This document shows positions 17,655 to 25,983 of a stretch of 64,000 nucleotides of DNA, one piece after another. A model generated the notes under the pieces. The model made no database searches and was not told the DNA's origin. It saw only the letters and a program-made list of their open reading frames with translations. The stretch's first letter is position 1; every line of letters begins with the position of its first letter. The stretch is from JBFFXF01 sp041569895 (lineage in GTDB: Bacteria; Planctomycetota; UBA8108; JACQVS01), in the NCBI GenBank assembly GCA_041569895.1, contig JBFFXF010000001.1:22594-86593 (forward strand), in the 5' to 3' direction. Both the position numbers and the translations under genes were made by a program.

Positions 17655-17872
17655 GGGCCCGGTTCTCGTCCTCGTCCTCGTCCTCGTCCTCGAAAACCCC
17701 TCGTCACCGCGTTGGATGTCCGATACCGAGACCGCTTTCGACCCTGACTCTGACTCCGACGCCGACCCCGATACCGACTCCGATACCGCTTCCGACCCCG
17801 ATTCCGATACCGGCGCCGACACCGACCCCGACTCCGACACCGACACCGATTCCGACTCCGATACCGATATCC
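17655..17872. repeat. Composite intergenic repeat: CTCGTC tract and module B
   Basis: It lies in the divergent gap (17633-18032) between the binding-protein gene and the FHA/M64 gene. (CTCGTC)n runs at 17664-17695, then about 25 hexamers of CCGACT, CCGATA, CCGACC and related forms to 17872. It occupies the promoter-containing region of both genes, unlike most copies, which follow stop codons. No other gene is seen in this 400-nt gap; TGTATCATAG near 17957 could be a -10 region. Confidence 0.88.
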
Positions 17873-18032
17873 TCGCGTGTGCTCTGCTCTGTCCGGTCAC
17901 TTTCCGCGTGCTCTTCGTTTCCGCCCCCCGCTTCCCGATCCCACCCTCTGGCCGTCGAGTGTATCATAGACCCTCTTGTTTCGACTCTCCCGCGTGAAGA
18001 GAGGCCGGCGCACCCATCACGGAGTTCCTCGC

Positions 18033-21000
18033 ATGAGAATCGTTCTCGAGGAGAACGCCGCCCGGCGCGTGTTCGAGTTCGAGGAGGGTCGCGAGCTGGT
18101 CCTCGGCCGCGCCCCGGACTGCGATATCCCGCTCGCGACGCTGCGCGCGTCGCGTCACCATGCCCGGATCGTCCTCGAGGACGGCCGGCACTGGCTGGTC
18201 GACGAGGGCTCGTCGAACGGGACTCTGGTCAACGGCGCGCGGGTGGACCGGCGCGCGCTCTCATCGGGGGACGTCATCGCCATCGGCGAGGCGCTGCTCC
18301 GCTTCGAGACCCACCGCCGGACCGGACTGGCGTTTCCCGGCGTCTACGCCGCGTTCCTCGCGCTGCTCTGGGCGGTGCTGGTGGTCTCGCTGGTCGTGCT
18401 GGCCGTGCGCCAGCTCACCGACGAGGGGGAGCGGCTGGCGGTGCGACGGGCGGGGTCGGTCTCCGGCATGGAGTCGGCCGGGGATCGCGGGAGCGCCGCG
18501 GATTCGGGTGCGGGTGCCGTACCCGTTCCCGTACCCGCTCCCGTACCCGTACCCGTACCCGTACCCGTTCCCGTACCCGTTCCCGACACCGACATCGAAA
18601 CCGACACCGAAACCGACACCGATACCGATACCGATACCGATACCAAGACCGACAGCGATTCCCGGGTGGCCGATGTGCTTCGTCCCATCATTGCCGGGGA
18701 GCGTGGCTGGGAGGGTGTCGATGCGCTCGTCGCGCTGCGCTCCGGGTCGCCGGATGCCGAGGACATGCCGTTTCTCGATCGGCTCGTGCCGGTGCTGCGC
18801 GGGCTTCGCGAGGGCGCGTGGCGTCGTCTCGACGAGCAGGCGGCGACCGCGATCGCGGCGCTCGTCGAGCGCGGCGAGGCGCGTTCCGCGGCGGCGACGG
18901 CGCGCTTCCTGGCGGTGGTCGCGCCGGGGGAGGACGCTCGTTCGCGCTGGGAGTCGGCGGCGCGATCGATCGAGGACAGCGTGGACCTCGAGTCGGACGG
19001 CGAGACGCAGCCTGTCGTGCCGCGCGAGGATCGGCGGCCCGACGACGAGCCGCTCTCATCGCCCGAGGCGCTCGCGCTCAAGGATCGCATCGCCGAGGCG
19101 ATCGAGCAGTGTCGTTTCGATGAGCTCTCCTCGATCTACCACGCCCTGCTCGCCCTCGGGCCGTCGCCCGGCGAGCGCCTCCGCCTGCTCGAGGGATTGC
19201 TCGCGGCGTACGCGATGGAGGTGATGTTCGGCGAGTTCGTCGCGCGTGCGGCGACCGACCCGCCCGCGGTGAGCCCGTACGCGGGCTACGAGGGGCGCGT
19301 CCTCGAGGTGTCGCGCGATGCCGTCCGCTTCGAGCTCGACATCGAGGGGCGCGAGGGCGCGTACCGTGACAGCACGACGTGGCGCCGGATCACCTGGCCG
19401 AAGAAGCTCGAGCTCTTCAGCAGCGTCCCCCTGAGCCCGCGCGGCCTCGTCGGCGTCGCGCTCTACGCCTTTCACCACGGACACGAGGAGGGCGCGCACG
19501 CGGCGCTGATCCGCCTTCGCAAGCGCAAGGATGGCGCGACGCTCGCGGACAGCGTCCTCGCGAGCCGGCTCGGCGTGCCGGTGCCGCCTGGCGGGTTCGT
19601 CGAGTATCGCGGCCGTCTCGTCACGCCGGAGTATCGCGCCGCCGAGATCGCCCGCCGCGAGCGCCTCGAGGAGGAGGAGCGCGCCGCGCGAGCGGAGCTC
19701 GAGCAGCTCAAGAAGGAGGCGGGGCTCGCCGCGTACGTGCAGGTCGCCCGCCGCTATCGCGAACGCGGGCTCTTCGAGCTCGCCCAGCACATCCTCGAGG
19801 TCCTCGCGCGACGCTTCTCGAACACCGAGGCCGGCGCGGAAGCGAGGCGGCTCGCCGATGATCCCGTCCTCGTCGTCAGGCCGATCGCCGCTTCCGGTCC
19901 GTCGAGCAACCGACTCGACATCTGCCTCCTCGGCGAGGGTTACACGCTCGACGACGAGGCGCAGGACGCGTTCCTCGCGCGCGCCCGCTCGGCGGCGTCG
20001 CTGCTCTTCAGGGAGGAGCCGTACCGCGAGTACGCCTCGTACTTCAGCCTGCACGCCGTGCAGGTCGCCTCGGCAGAGCACGGTCTCGATCGCGAGCCCG
20101 GCGGAGTGGCTCGCGACACCGCTCTCGGCGGCCGAGTCGAGTGGGACCGCTTCACCGTGGACGAGTCGCTGGTGCGCGCGATCCTCGCACGACTCGGCGA
20201 TCGCGGCCGCGACGGACAGGCGGTGGTGATCGGGAACGCCCACGCCGGCGTGGCGACCGCGAGCCCCGGCATCGCGTGCATCTCGAAGATCGCGGTCGCC
20301 TCGCTCGGGCACGAGCTCGGCCACTCGCTCGGCAGCCTGCGCGACGAGTACGACTTCGAGCCCGGCACCGATCCCGAGCGCCACGTCGACAACCGCCGCG
20401 AGCCCGACGTCCCGACCGCCGCGCTGCCGCCGAACATCATGCGCGGCTCGGACCGCGACGACGTGCTCGAGAAGGCCATCTGGCGGCCGTGGATCGAGGC
20501 GGGCGAGTCGCGGTGGTGGAACGGCGCCGGGGTCTCCGCCTTCCAGGGCGGCAACCGCAGGCGCTTCAACTACTGGCGCCCGCAGGCGACATGCAAGATG
20601 CGCACGTCGAGCGCGGAGTTCTGCGTCGTTTGCATGGAAGCGATGGTGAAGAGCATCTACCGCCACGTGCGCCCGATCGATCGCGTCGAGCCGTCGAGCG
20701 AGGAGGTCACCATCGACGAGGGCGGCTCGACGAGCGTGCGCGTCTGGACCCTGAAGCCGCGCTCGCGATTCCTCGAGACGACCTGGCGCCTGGTCGAGCT
20801 CCAGGCGGAGCCGAACGCGACCGGAACCACCTCGGTCGCCGGCGACACACGACCGGTCCCGCTCGCCAGGACCGGCCGCCGCATCGACCCGTCAGGCGCG
20901 CCGATCGAAATCGCCATCCTCCGGGACCTGGCGCCCGGACGCTACCGGCTTCAGGTCACCGTGCGAGACACGACGCCGTGGGTGCTCGACGACGGTGAGG

Positions 21001-21050
21001 GGCTGCTGTCGGAGGTGCGGGACTGGACGGTGGTGGTGCGGGGGCGGTGA
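18033..21050 (+). CDS. FHA-domain / membrane / IgA-peptidase M64 protein
   Basis: 1005 residues; ATG with GGAG nine bases upstream. A cytoplasmic FHA domain (about 20-92) has VLGRAPDCDIP, SRHHARI and DEGSSNGTLVNG, the phosphothreonine-binding loops. One helix follows (FLALLWAVLVVSLVVLAV, about 108-125). Residues 160-208 are a low-complexity PV and then DT linker encoded by the same hexamers found between genes. A charged helical region follows, then a C-terminal M64 metallopeptidase domain from about 620, with GHELGHSLGSLRDEY (zinc HExxH and third-ligand region) near 759 and a closing beta domain. It probably senses phosphorylated partners inside and cleaves proteins outside. A soluble Ser/Thr kinase lies nearby, convergent. 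Confidence 0.87.
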   Translation: MRIVLEENAARRVFEFEEGRELVLGRAPDCDIPLATLRASRHHARIVLEDGRHWLVDEGSSNGTLVNGARVDRRALSSGDVIAIGEALLRFETHRRTGLAFPGVYAAFLALLWAVLVVSLVVLAVRQLTDEGERLAVRRAGSVSGMESAGDRGSAADSGAGAVPVPVPAPVPVPVPVPVPVPVPDTDIETDTETDTDTDTDTDTKTDSDSRVADVLRPIIAGERGWEGVDALVALRSGSPDAEDMPFLDRLVPVLRGLREGAWRRLDEQAATAIAALVERGEARSAAATARFLAVVAPGEDARSRWESAARSIEDSVDLESDGETQPVVPREDRRPDDEPLSSPEALALKDRIAEAIEQCRFDELSSIYHALLALGPSPGERLRLLEGLLAAYAMEVMFGEFVARAATDPPAVSPYAGYEGRVLEVSRDAVRFELDIEGREGAYRDSTTWRRITWPKKLELFSSVPLSPRGLVGVALYAFHHGHEEGAHAALIRLRKRKDGATLADSVLASRLGVPVPPGGFVEYRGRLVTPEYRAAEIARRERLEEEERAARAELEQLKKEAGLAAYVQVARRYRERGLFELAQHILEVLARRFSNTEAGAEARRLADDPVLVVRPIAASGPSSNRLDICLLGEGYTLDDEAQDAFLARARSAASLLFREEPYREYASYFSLHAVQVASAEHGLDREPGGVARDTALGGRVEWDRFTVDESLVRAILARLGDRGRDGQAVVIGNAHAGVATASPGIACISKIAVASLGHELGHSLGSLRDEYDFEPGTDPERHVDNRREPDVPTAALPPNIMRGSDRDDVLEKAIWRPWIEAGESRWWNGAGVSAFQGGNRRRFNYWRPQATCKMRTSSAEFCVVCMEAMVKSIYRHVRPIDRVEPSSEEVTIDEGGSTSVRVWTLKPRSRFLETTWRLVELQAEPNATGTTSVAGDTRPVPLARTGRRIDPSGAPIEIAILRDLAPGRYRLQVTVRDTTPWVLDDGEGLLSEVRDWTVVVRGR
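18511..18657 (+). repeat. Hexamer modules A and B inside a coding sequence
   Basis: About thirteen CCCGTN hexamers are followed directly by about twelve ACCGAN hexamers, the same A and B units seen between genes. Here they are read in frame as Pro-Val and Asp-Thr dipeptides of the FHA/M64 linker. Both flanks remain open for the protein, so the tract is tolerated as spacer between the membrane helix and the outer domain. Confidence 0.92.
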
Positions 21051-21120
21051 GGGGGGGCTCGTTCGCGAGATTCGACAACGAGCCTCGAATCGTCGTCGTC
21101 CTCGAAAGCCTTGGATGGCG

Positions 21121-21348
21121 GAGTCCGATGTCCGATTCCGCGATCCGAGTCCGATTCCGATGACCGATTCCGAGGTCCGACTCCGACGTCGACGTTGTAA
21201 GGAATGCGTTCCCGTACCCGAAAAGCCGGCGACTCACGCGAGGCTCACGAGGCTCGACCCACTCATGACTTCCGTTTCCTGCTTTCCCTGAGTTTCCTGC
21301 CTTCCTCATGGGTCGTTTGCAGGGTTTCGCCCGGGAAGTCGAGCAGCG
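21121..21348 (+). repeat. Composite intergenic repeat: modules B, D and core
   Basis: It lies between the convergent FHA/M64 and kinase genes. B units (CCGATT, CCGATG, CCGAGT) run at 21121-21188, TTTCCTGC-type module D at 21270-21308, then the core unit from 21310 (TTGCAGGGTTTCGCCCGGGA followed by AGTCGAGCAG). The remainder of this 316-nt gap has no other visible feature. Confidence 0.85.
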
Positions 21349-21366
21349 TTCGGGACGGAAGAAGGC

Positions 21367-22353
21367 TCAGTTGCGCTCCGCCCGCAGCTCGTCCACGCGG
21401 CCCTCGAGGAAGCGGGTCAGGGCTCGTTCCATCTCGCGGGCGTTCTGGAAGCGCTGGCGCGGGTCCTTCGCCAGCGCTTTCGCGAGGACGCTCGTGAAGG
21501 TGCGTGGCACGTCCGGTCGGAGCTGGTGGGGCGGCTGGAACTCCTCCACCTCGATGGCACGCAGCAGCTCGTGCAGGTCGTCGCGCACGACGGGGTAGTG
21601 GCCGGTGACGAGGTGGTAGAGGGCGACTCCGAGCGTGTAGATGTCGGTGCGCTCGTCAACGCCGTCGCCACGGACCTGCTCGGGGGCCATGAAGAGAGGC
21701 GAGCCGGCGATGCGGCCGGCGTCGTCGCTCGTCTCGCCGTGATGCTCTCGCGACAGGCCGAGACCGAAGTCGGCGAGCACGATCCGTCCGTTCTCCTCGC
21801 GGAGGAGATTGGCGGTCTTCAGGTCGCGGTGCACCAGTCCCGCCTCGTGCACGGCACGAAGGGCCCGGCAGACCGAGATGCCGATACGCGCGACCTCGCG
21901 CGCCGGCAACGGACCGTGCCTGGCGAGCGACGACTCGAGCGAGTCGCCGCGTACGTACTCGGTGACGAGCACGAGCTGGTCGTCCTCGAGCTCGAGGACG
22001 CCGAAGATGGTCAACACGTTCGGGTGGCGCACGCGCGCGAGCGCGCGGGCCTCACGGAGAAAGCTCTCGCGCGCGGACCGACTGAAGCGCAGGTGCGGCA
22101 GCGGAATCTTCAGCGCGACGTCGCGACCGAGCAGCTCATCGCGGGCGCGGTACACCTCTCCGAACGCGCCCTCTCCGATCTTCGACTCGATGGTGAAGCC
22201 AGGGATTTCGGGGAGCTGTTCGAGCGCCGCGGCGTCGTCGGGCATCGCGCGGAAGCGATCCTCGCGCCCCGGATCGAGGTCCAGGGTCTCCGCGAGGTCG
22301 TCGAGCGCGATCGACGCTGCGCGTTCTCGTGAGTCACTCGGTGTGGCGGACAT
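21367..22353 (-). CDS. Soluble Hanks-type Ser/Thr protein kinase
   Basis: 328 residues; ATG 22353 chosen because the frame upstream is low-complexity and lacks homology. An N-terminal tail of about 50 residues is followed by a complete kinase domain: glycine loop IGEGAFGEVY (59-68), Lys82 in VALK, catalytic HRDLKTANLL with Asp177, DFG at 195-197 and MAPEQVRGDG. The protein ends soon after the kinase fold (RFLEGRVDELRAERN), so there is no transmembrane helix or sensor domain, unlike PknB. It should phosphorylate Ser/Thr of cytosolic partners; the FHA protein next door is a plausible reader of its product, which is inference. Confidence 0.88.
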   Translation of the reverse strand: MSATPSDSRERAASIALDDLAETLDLDPGREDRFRAMPDDAAALEQLPEIPGFTIESKIGEGAFGEVYRARDELLGRDVALKIPLPHLRFSRSARESFLREARALARVRHPNVLTIFGVLELEDDQLVLVTEYVRGDSLESSLARHGPLPAREVARIGISVCRALRAVHEAGLVHRDLKTANLLREENGRIVLADFGLGLSREHHGETSDDAGRIAGSPLFMAPEQVRGDGVDERTDIYTLGVALYHLVTGHYPVVRDDLHELLRAIEVEEFQPPHQLRPDVPRTFTSVLAKALAKDPRQRFQNAREMERALTRFLEGRVDELRAERN

Positions 22354-22613
22354 TCTGTTTTTCCAAACCCGCCGTCGTCGGTCGGGTTTCTCCTGTCCTG
22401 TCTCCCCTTGATGTCTCTCTCGCGTCGTTTTTTTTTCTCGCTCGCTCGTGATGAGAGACGTCGGAGAGCCCCATCCTTTCACAGGAAACCGCCGATTTTT
22501 CGCGGAAGGCCGGGGACGGACCACGTAAGTCCTTTGTCCAGGCCAGCCGGGGCGAAACCGGGAGACGCCGCTCGTTACAACGCCGTGACGGAAACGCGAC
22601 GGTCGGCGGCGTC

Positions 22614-23768
22614 TCAGCCGACCGGGAAGCCGGTGTGGTGGGACATCCAGGCGGCGAGCCGCCGGATTCGGGTGGCGCTCCGGTCGCGGAAGAGAGTCTC
22701 GCGCCGGCCGCGCGTATCGTGGACCTGGAGCAGGTGGAGGATGCGCGGTGCGCGTCCCCGCGCGAAACGCGACGCGCGGTGCAGGACGATTCGCCCGTCC
22801 TCGAAGGTGCGTCGTATGCGCGTGCCGGGCGAGGAGACGAGCACCTCGAGCCGCCCCGGTGTCAGCCGATATCGCGTGCGGCTGAAGCACGAGACGACGA
22901 GCACGCCCGCGAGCACGAGGCCGACGAGGATCGACGGTGACAGGAAGACCCACGTGCTCCAGTTCGCGGCGTCGAGGAGCGGCTGTCCGTCCGCGATGGG
23001 GTCCGGCGCGGCGCCGTGTCCGATGACCGCCACGAGGATGAGCCCGGCGAGCGCCGCGTTCCAGGCGAAGGTGACCGCGAGGAGCGAGAGGTTGCGTCGC
23101 AGGCGACCGAGCGGATCGAGCTCGACCGTCAGACCGTCGAGGTCGAAGAGCGCGACGAAGCCGCGTGGCGTCTCGTTGGCCGATGGACGGATCGACGCGT
23201 CCGCCTCATCGACGTGCGGCAACGCCTGGCGACCGAGCGCCCGCGAAAGGAGCTTGCGGAGCTTCGCGCGACCGGCTCGCGACGCCGCCGAGCCGATCGC
23301 CAGGGCGCCGCTGCCGAGCTGGATCCACAGCCGCTGTCGAGTCAGCGTCACGCCGCGGATGGCGCGAGGTTCGATGACGCGCGAGCGGGCGAAGAACGCG
23401 ACGCTCCGCCGGATCACCCAGCGGTCGCGCCGCACGTCGATGGTCTCGACGAGGAACGCCCATCGCAGGAAGGAGATCAGCGCGACGACTCCACACGCGC
23501 TCCACACGAAGAGGAGCACCGTCGCGCAGGCGATCGCCGTGGCGCGCCAGTCCGCGCCGAGGCGCGACGCGCGCAGCAGCAGCTCGACGCCGGAGCACGA
23601 CACGAGCACCCACAGCAGGGCGACGACGCTGACCGACGCGGCTGTCTCGACGGTGGGCAACGGACGCGGCCCGATCGTCACCGTCACGCCGGATCCGTCA
23701 CGCCGGACCCGCAGGGCGCCCCGCACCGCCCCGTTTCTCCCTGCCTTGCTTCGCGGAGCGTGACTCAT
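22614..23768 (-). CDS. Four-helix membrane protein with two PH-like halves
   Basis: 384 residues, no named family recognised. Two similar halves are visible. Each has two hydrophobic helices (SVSVVALLWVLVSCSGVELL and ATVLLFVWSACGVVALISFL; then LLAVTFAWNAALAGLILVAV and VFLSPSILVGLVLAGVLVVS). Each pair is followed by a beta-rich segment of bacterial PH type (VRRDRWVIRRSVAFFARSRV; RYRLTPGRLEVLVSSPGTRI). It is probably a cytoplasmic-membrane protein of the YdbS/bPH class or a relative. It sits 37 nt after the RluA-type gene on the same strand, so they may share a transcript. The start is the ATG nearest to similarity; the ribosome site is weak. Confidence 0.6.
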   Translation of the reverse strand: MSHAPRSKAGRNGAVRGALRVRRDGSGVTVTIGPRPLPTVETAASVSVVALLWVLVSCSGVELLLRASRLGADWRATAIACATVLLFVWSACGVVALISFLRWAFLVETIDVRRDRWVIRRSVAFFARSRVIEPRAIRGVTLTRQRLWIQLGSGALAIGSAASRAGRAKLRKLLSRALGRQALPHVDEADASIRPSANETPRGFVALFDLDGLTVELDPLGRLRRNLSLLAVTFAWNAALAGLILVAVIGHGAAPDPIADGQPLLDAANWSTWVFLSPSILVGLVLAGVLVVSCFSRTRYRLTPGRLEVLVSSPGTRIRRTFEDGRIVLHRASRFARGRAPRILHLLQVHDTRGRRETLFRDRSATRIRRLAAWMSHHTGFPVG

Positions 23769-23805
23769 GCTTCGCGGCCAATCTTTGGTGGGGTGACGCG
23801 GCGAG

Positions 23806-24828
23806 TCAACGAAATTCGCCGCCCGCATCGCCGCTCGCGTCCCCCTTCATACCGCCCCGCAGGTGCTGCAACGCGCGGGTGAAGTCATCGGGAAGGGGAC
23901 ACGTGAAGTGGCGCGGCTCGTCCCAGTGGGGCGGCAGGGTGTATCGATGCGCGTGGAGCGTCAGCCGTTCGATGCCGCGCACGGACGTCGGCGCGCGCGC
24001 CATCGGACCGACGCGGTACAGGGGATCGACGGCAAGGGGGTGACCGATCGCCCACGCGTGGACGCGGATCTGATGCGTGCGGCCCGTGAGCGGCAGCGCC
24101 CGAACCAGCGTCGCTCTCTCGAAACGCTCGACCACCTCGAAGACGGTGACCGCATCCCGAGCCGTCTTGCCCGGCTTGCCGCCCGTCGCCGGCTCCGCGC
24201 GCATGCGGCCCTTGCGACCGGGACCGATCGGGCAGTCGATGGTCACGCGAGCCGGCTCGACGACGCCCTCGACGATCGCGAGGTACTCCTTCTCGATGCG
24301 CCGGTGCTCGAAGTCATCGCCGAGTCGGCGCTCCACCTCCGGCGTCAGCGCGACGATCACCAGTCCGCTCGTCAACCGGTCGATGCGGTGGACGATTCGC
24401 GGGCGCACGAAGCGCTCGGGGGGCTTGTCGCGCCGTGCCGCGAGCTCCCTCCGGATGACCAGCTCCAGACAGCTCGCGATCGCCCGGTCCCGATCGGGCA
24501 CCACCGGCACGCCCGCGGGCTTGCCGAGCACGACGAGACGTGCGTCCTCGTGGAGGATGTCGATCTCCCCGGACGCGTCGTCGTTCTCGCTGCCGGCCTC
24601 GATCAGCATCGACGGCGTGTCCTCGATCGGTCGCCGGAGCACGAGCGCGTCGAGGTCGCCGACACGCTCGTCACCCGACAGCGCCCGCTCGCCGCTCCGC
24701 ACGTCGCCGCGCTCGAGCACCTGCGCGATGGTGCGGCGAGACCGATCGGGCCAGAGGAGGGCGAGGTAGTCGATGAGGGGGAGGTCGTTGAAGGCGCGGT
24801 GGATGGGTACTGATAAGTCGGCGCGCAC
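23806..24828 (-). CDS. RluA-family 23S rRNA/tRNA pseudouridine synthase
   Basis: 340 residues from a GTG at 24828 preceded by GGGGAG; in-frame sequence further upstream is translated repeat. An S4-like RNA-binding region (IDYLALLWPDRSRRTIAQVL, about 15-60) leads to the catalytic domain with VRPRIVHRIDRLTSGLVIVA, where the HRID aspartate is the catalytic residue. The closing motif is PLTGRTHQIRVHAWAIGHPL. It converts specific uridines to pseudouridine in rRNA or tRNA. Which of the RluA, RluC or RluD sites is modified cannot be told. Module A begins about 20 nt upstream of its start. Confidence 0.9.
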   Translation of the reverse strand: MRADLSVPIHRAFNDLPLIDYLALLWPDRSRRTIAQVLERGDVRSGERALSGDERVGDLDALVLRRPIEDTPSMLIEAGSENDDASGEIDILHEDARLVVLGKPAGVPVVPDRDRAIASCLELVIRRELAARRDKPPERFVRPRIVHRIDRLTSGLVIVALTPEVERRLGDDFEHRRIEKEYLAIVEGVVEPARVTIDCPIGPGRKGRMRAEPATGGKPGKTARDAVTVFEVVERFERATLVRALPLTGRTHQIRVHAWAIGHPLAVDPLYRVGPMARAPTSVRGIERLTLHAHRYTLPPHWDEPRHFTCPLPDDFTRALQHLRGGMKGDASGDAGGEFR

Positions 24829-24848
24829 AGGGTCAACTCCCCTGCTCG

Positions 24849-25115
24849 GACCCCTTCCCGGACCCGGCCCCGGGCCCGGTCCCGTGCCCGAGAGCTTTTG
24901 GGATCGAGTACTTGGTCGACGTCGGGGCCGGGCTGTCCGGCGTTCAAGGCCGAGGCCGACGTCCCATCTGATTCCGATGACCGATTCCGATGTCCGACTC
25001 CGACTCCGATTCCGATTCCGATTCCGATGACCGAGACCGATGACCGAGATCAGAGGCAGAGAACAGAGACCGAGTCCGATCTTCAATCTGCGTAATCGGT
25101 GAAATCTGCGTTCCC
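24849..25115 (+). repeat. Composite intergenic repeat in order A-F-B-C
   Basis: Module A (CCCGGN/CCCGTG) runs at 24849-24891, unit F at 24926-24962 (CGACGTCGGGGCCGGGCTGT then CCGGCG...AGGCCGAGGCCGA), module B at 24968-25035 (CCGATT and CCGACT hexamers), and module C at 25083-25115 (CAATCTGCGTAATCGG, AAATCTGCGTTCCC). It fills most of the 297-nt gap between two minus-strand genes. It is one of the clearest full-length copies. Confidence 0.88.
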
Positions 25116-25125
25116 TTCTCCCGAG

Positions 25126-25782
25126 CTATCCCACCAAACTCCGCATCGCACCCGCATCGAGCTCTTCCAGTGACTCGACGATGCGATGCGCGCCGCTCAG
25201 GTCGGCGGCGGGGCGGGTCGAGGTCACGGCGATCACCCGGCAGCCGGCGCGGATGCCCGCCTCGACGCCCTGCGGGGCGTCCTCGATGACGATGCACCGC
25301 GCCGGAGGCAGCTCGAGCTTTCGCGAGGCGATGAGGAAGACCTCCGGATCGGGCTTGCCGTGCGTCACCTCGTCGCCCGTCGACAGCGCCGTGAAGTGGT
25401 CCGAGACGCCGAGGATGCCGAGGACCAGGCGGACGTTCGCGGCGGGCCCGGAGGATCCGACGGCGAGTCGAGTCCCGGCGCGTGACAGCGACTCGATGAG
25501 CGCGACGGCGCCCGGCAGGGGCTCGAGCAACGACGCCGCCTCCTCGCGATAGATCGCCTCCTTCTCCGATGACAGCTCCGCGACGCGTTCCGGCGGGAGG
25601 TCATCGCCGAGCCAGATCGGGATGATCTGATTGTTGTGCATCCCGAAGGTGCGATCGAAGAGCTCGCGAGGGCACGGGGTCCCGATGCGCTCGCCGAGAC
25701 GGCTCCAGGCGACGAAGTGTGCCTCGGTCGAGTCCACGAGCACACCGTCCATGTCGAAGATGACACCGGTCGAGTCGGGCAT
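25126..25782 (-). CDS. HAD-family phosphatase / beta-phosphoglucomutase-like hydrolase
   Basis: 218 residues, close to the family length. Motif I is FDMDGVLVDS (nucleophile and acid/base Asp), motif II LAVGSSG, motif III Lys in HGKPDPEVF, motif IV VIEDAPQGVEAG. The cap domain lies between residues about 20 and 85. The sequence resembles beta-phosphoglucomutase and phosphoglycolate-type phosphatases, acting on a sugar phosphate in the cytosol. The substrate is not predictable. The plus-strand shadow frame is rejected. It stands alone between two repeat-bearing gaps. Confidence 0.88.
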   Translation of the reverse strand: MPDSTGVIFDMDGVLVDSTEAHFVAWSRLGERIGTPCPRELFDRTFGMHNNQIIPIWLGDDLPPERVAELSSEKEAIYREEAASLLEPLPGAVALIESLSRAGTRLAVGSSGPAANVRLVLGILGVSDHFTALSTGDEVTHGKPDPEVFLIASRKLELPPARCIVIEDAPQGVEAGIRAGCRVIAVTSTRPAADLSGAHRIVESLEELDAGAMRSLVG

Positions 25783-25857
25783 GGTGAGGCCGTGGTACTC
25801 GACAGCATGTGGGATTTCAAGGTCACTGTCCCGGCGCCAAGTACGCGGACATGGTTC

Positions 25858-25883
25858 TTACCCGTACCCTTCCCGTTCCCGAA
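25858..25883 (+). repeat. Short module A tract
   Basis: Four to five CCCGTN hexamers between the HAD gene start and the cytochrome stop codon. It is C-rich on the plus strand, the opposite orientation to most copies relative to the nearest stop. The rest of this 200-nt gap holds no recognisable feature. Confidence 0.7.
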
Positions 25884-25983
25884 ACTTCGGACTCGGGAAC
25901 TCACGTCTCTTCCCCATCCAGCGTTTGGCCGAGGCTGATGAGCAGCTTGGTCCGAAGTTCCGACGCCGCACGGCATCGGGGTC

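Noticed and set aside
17716..17997. Small frame of Asp-Thr-Asp-Ser repeats before the FHA gene
   Set aside because: It is module B read through; no ribosome site and no conserved end.
22408..23763. 451-residue plus-strand frame opposite the PH-like membrane protein
   Set aside because: Arg/Ser-rich shadow; the minus frame has helices and plausible folds.
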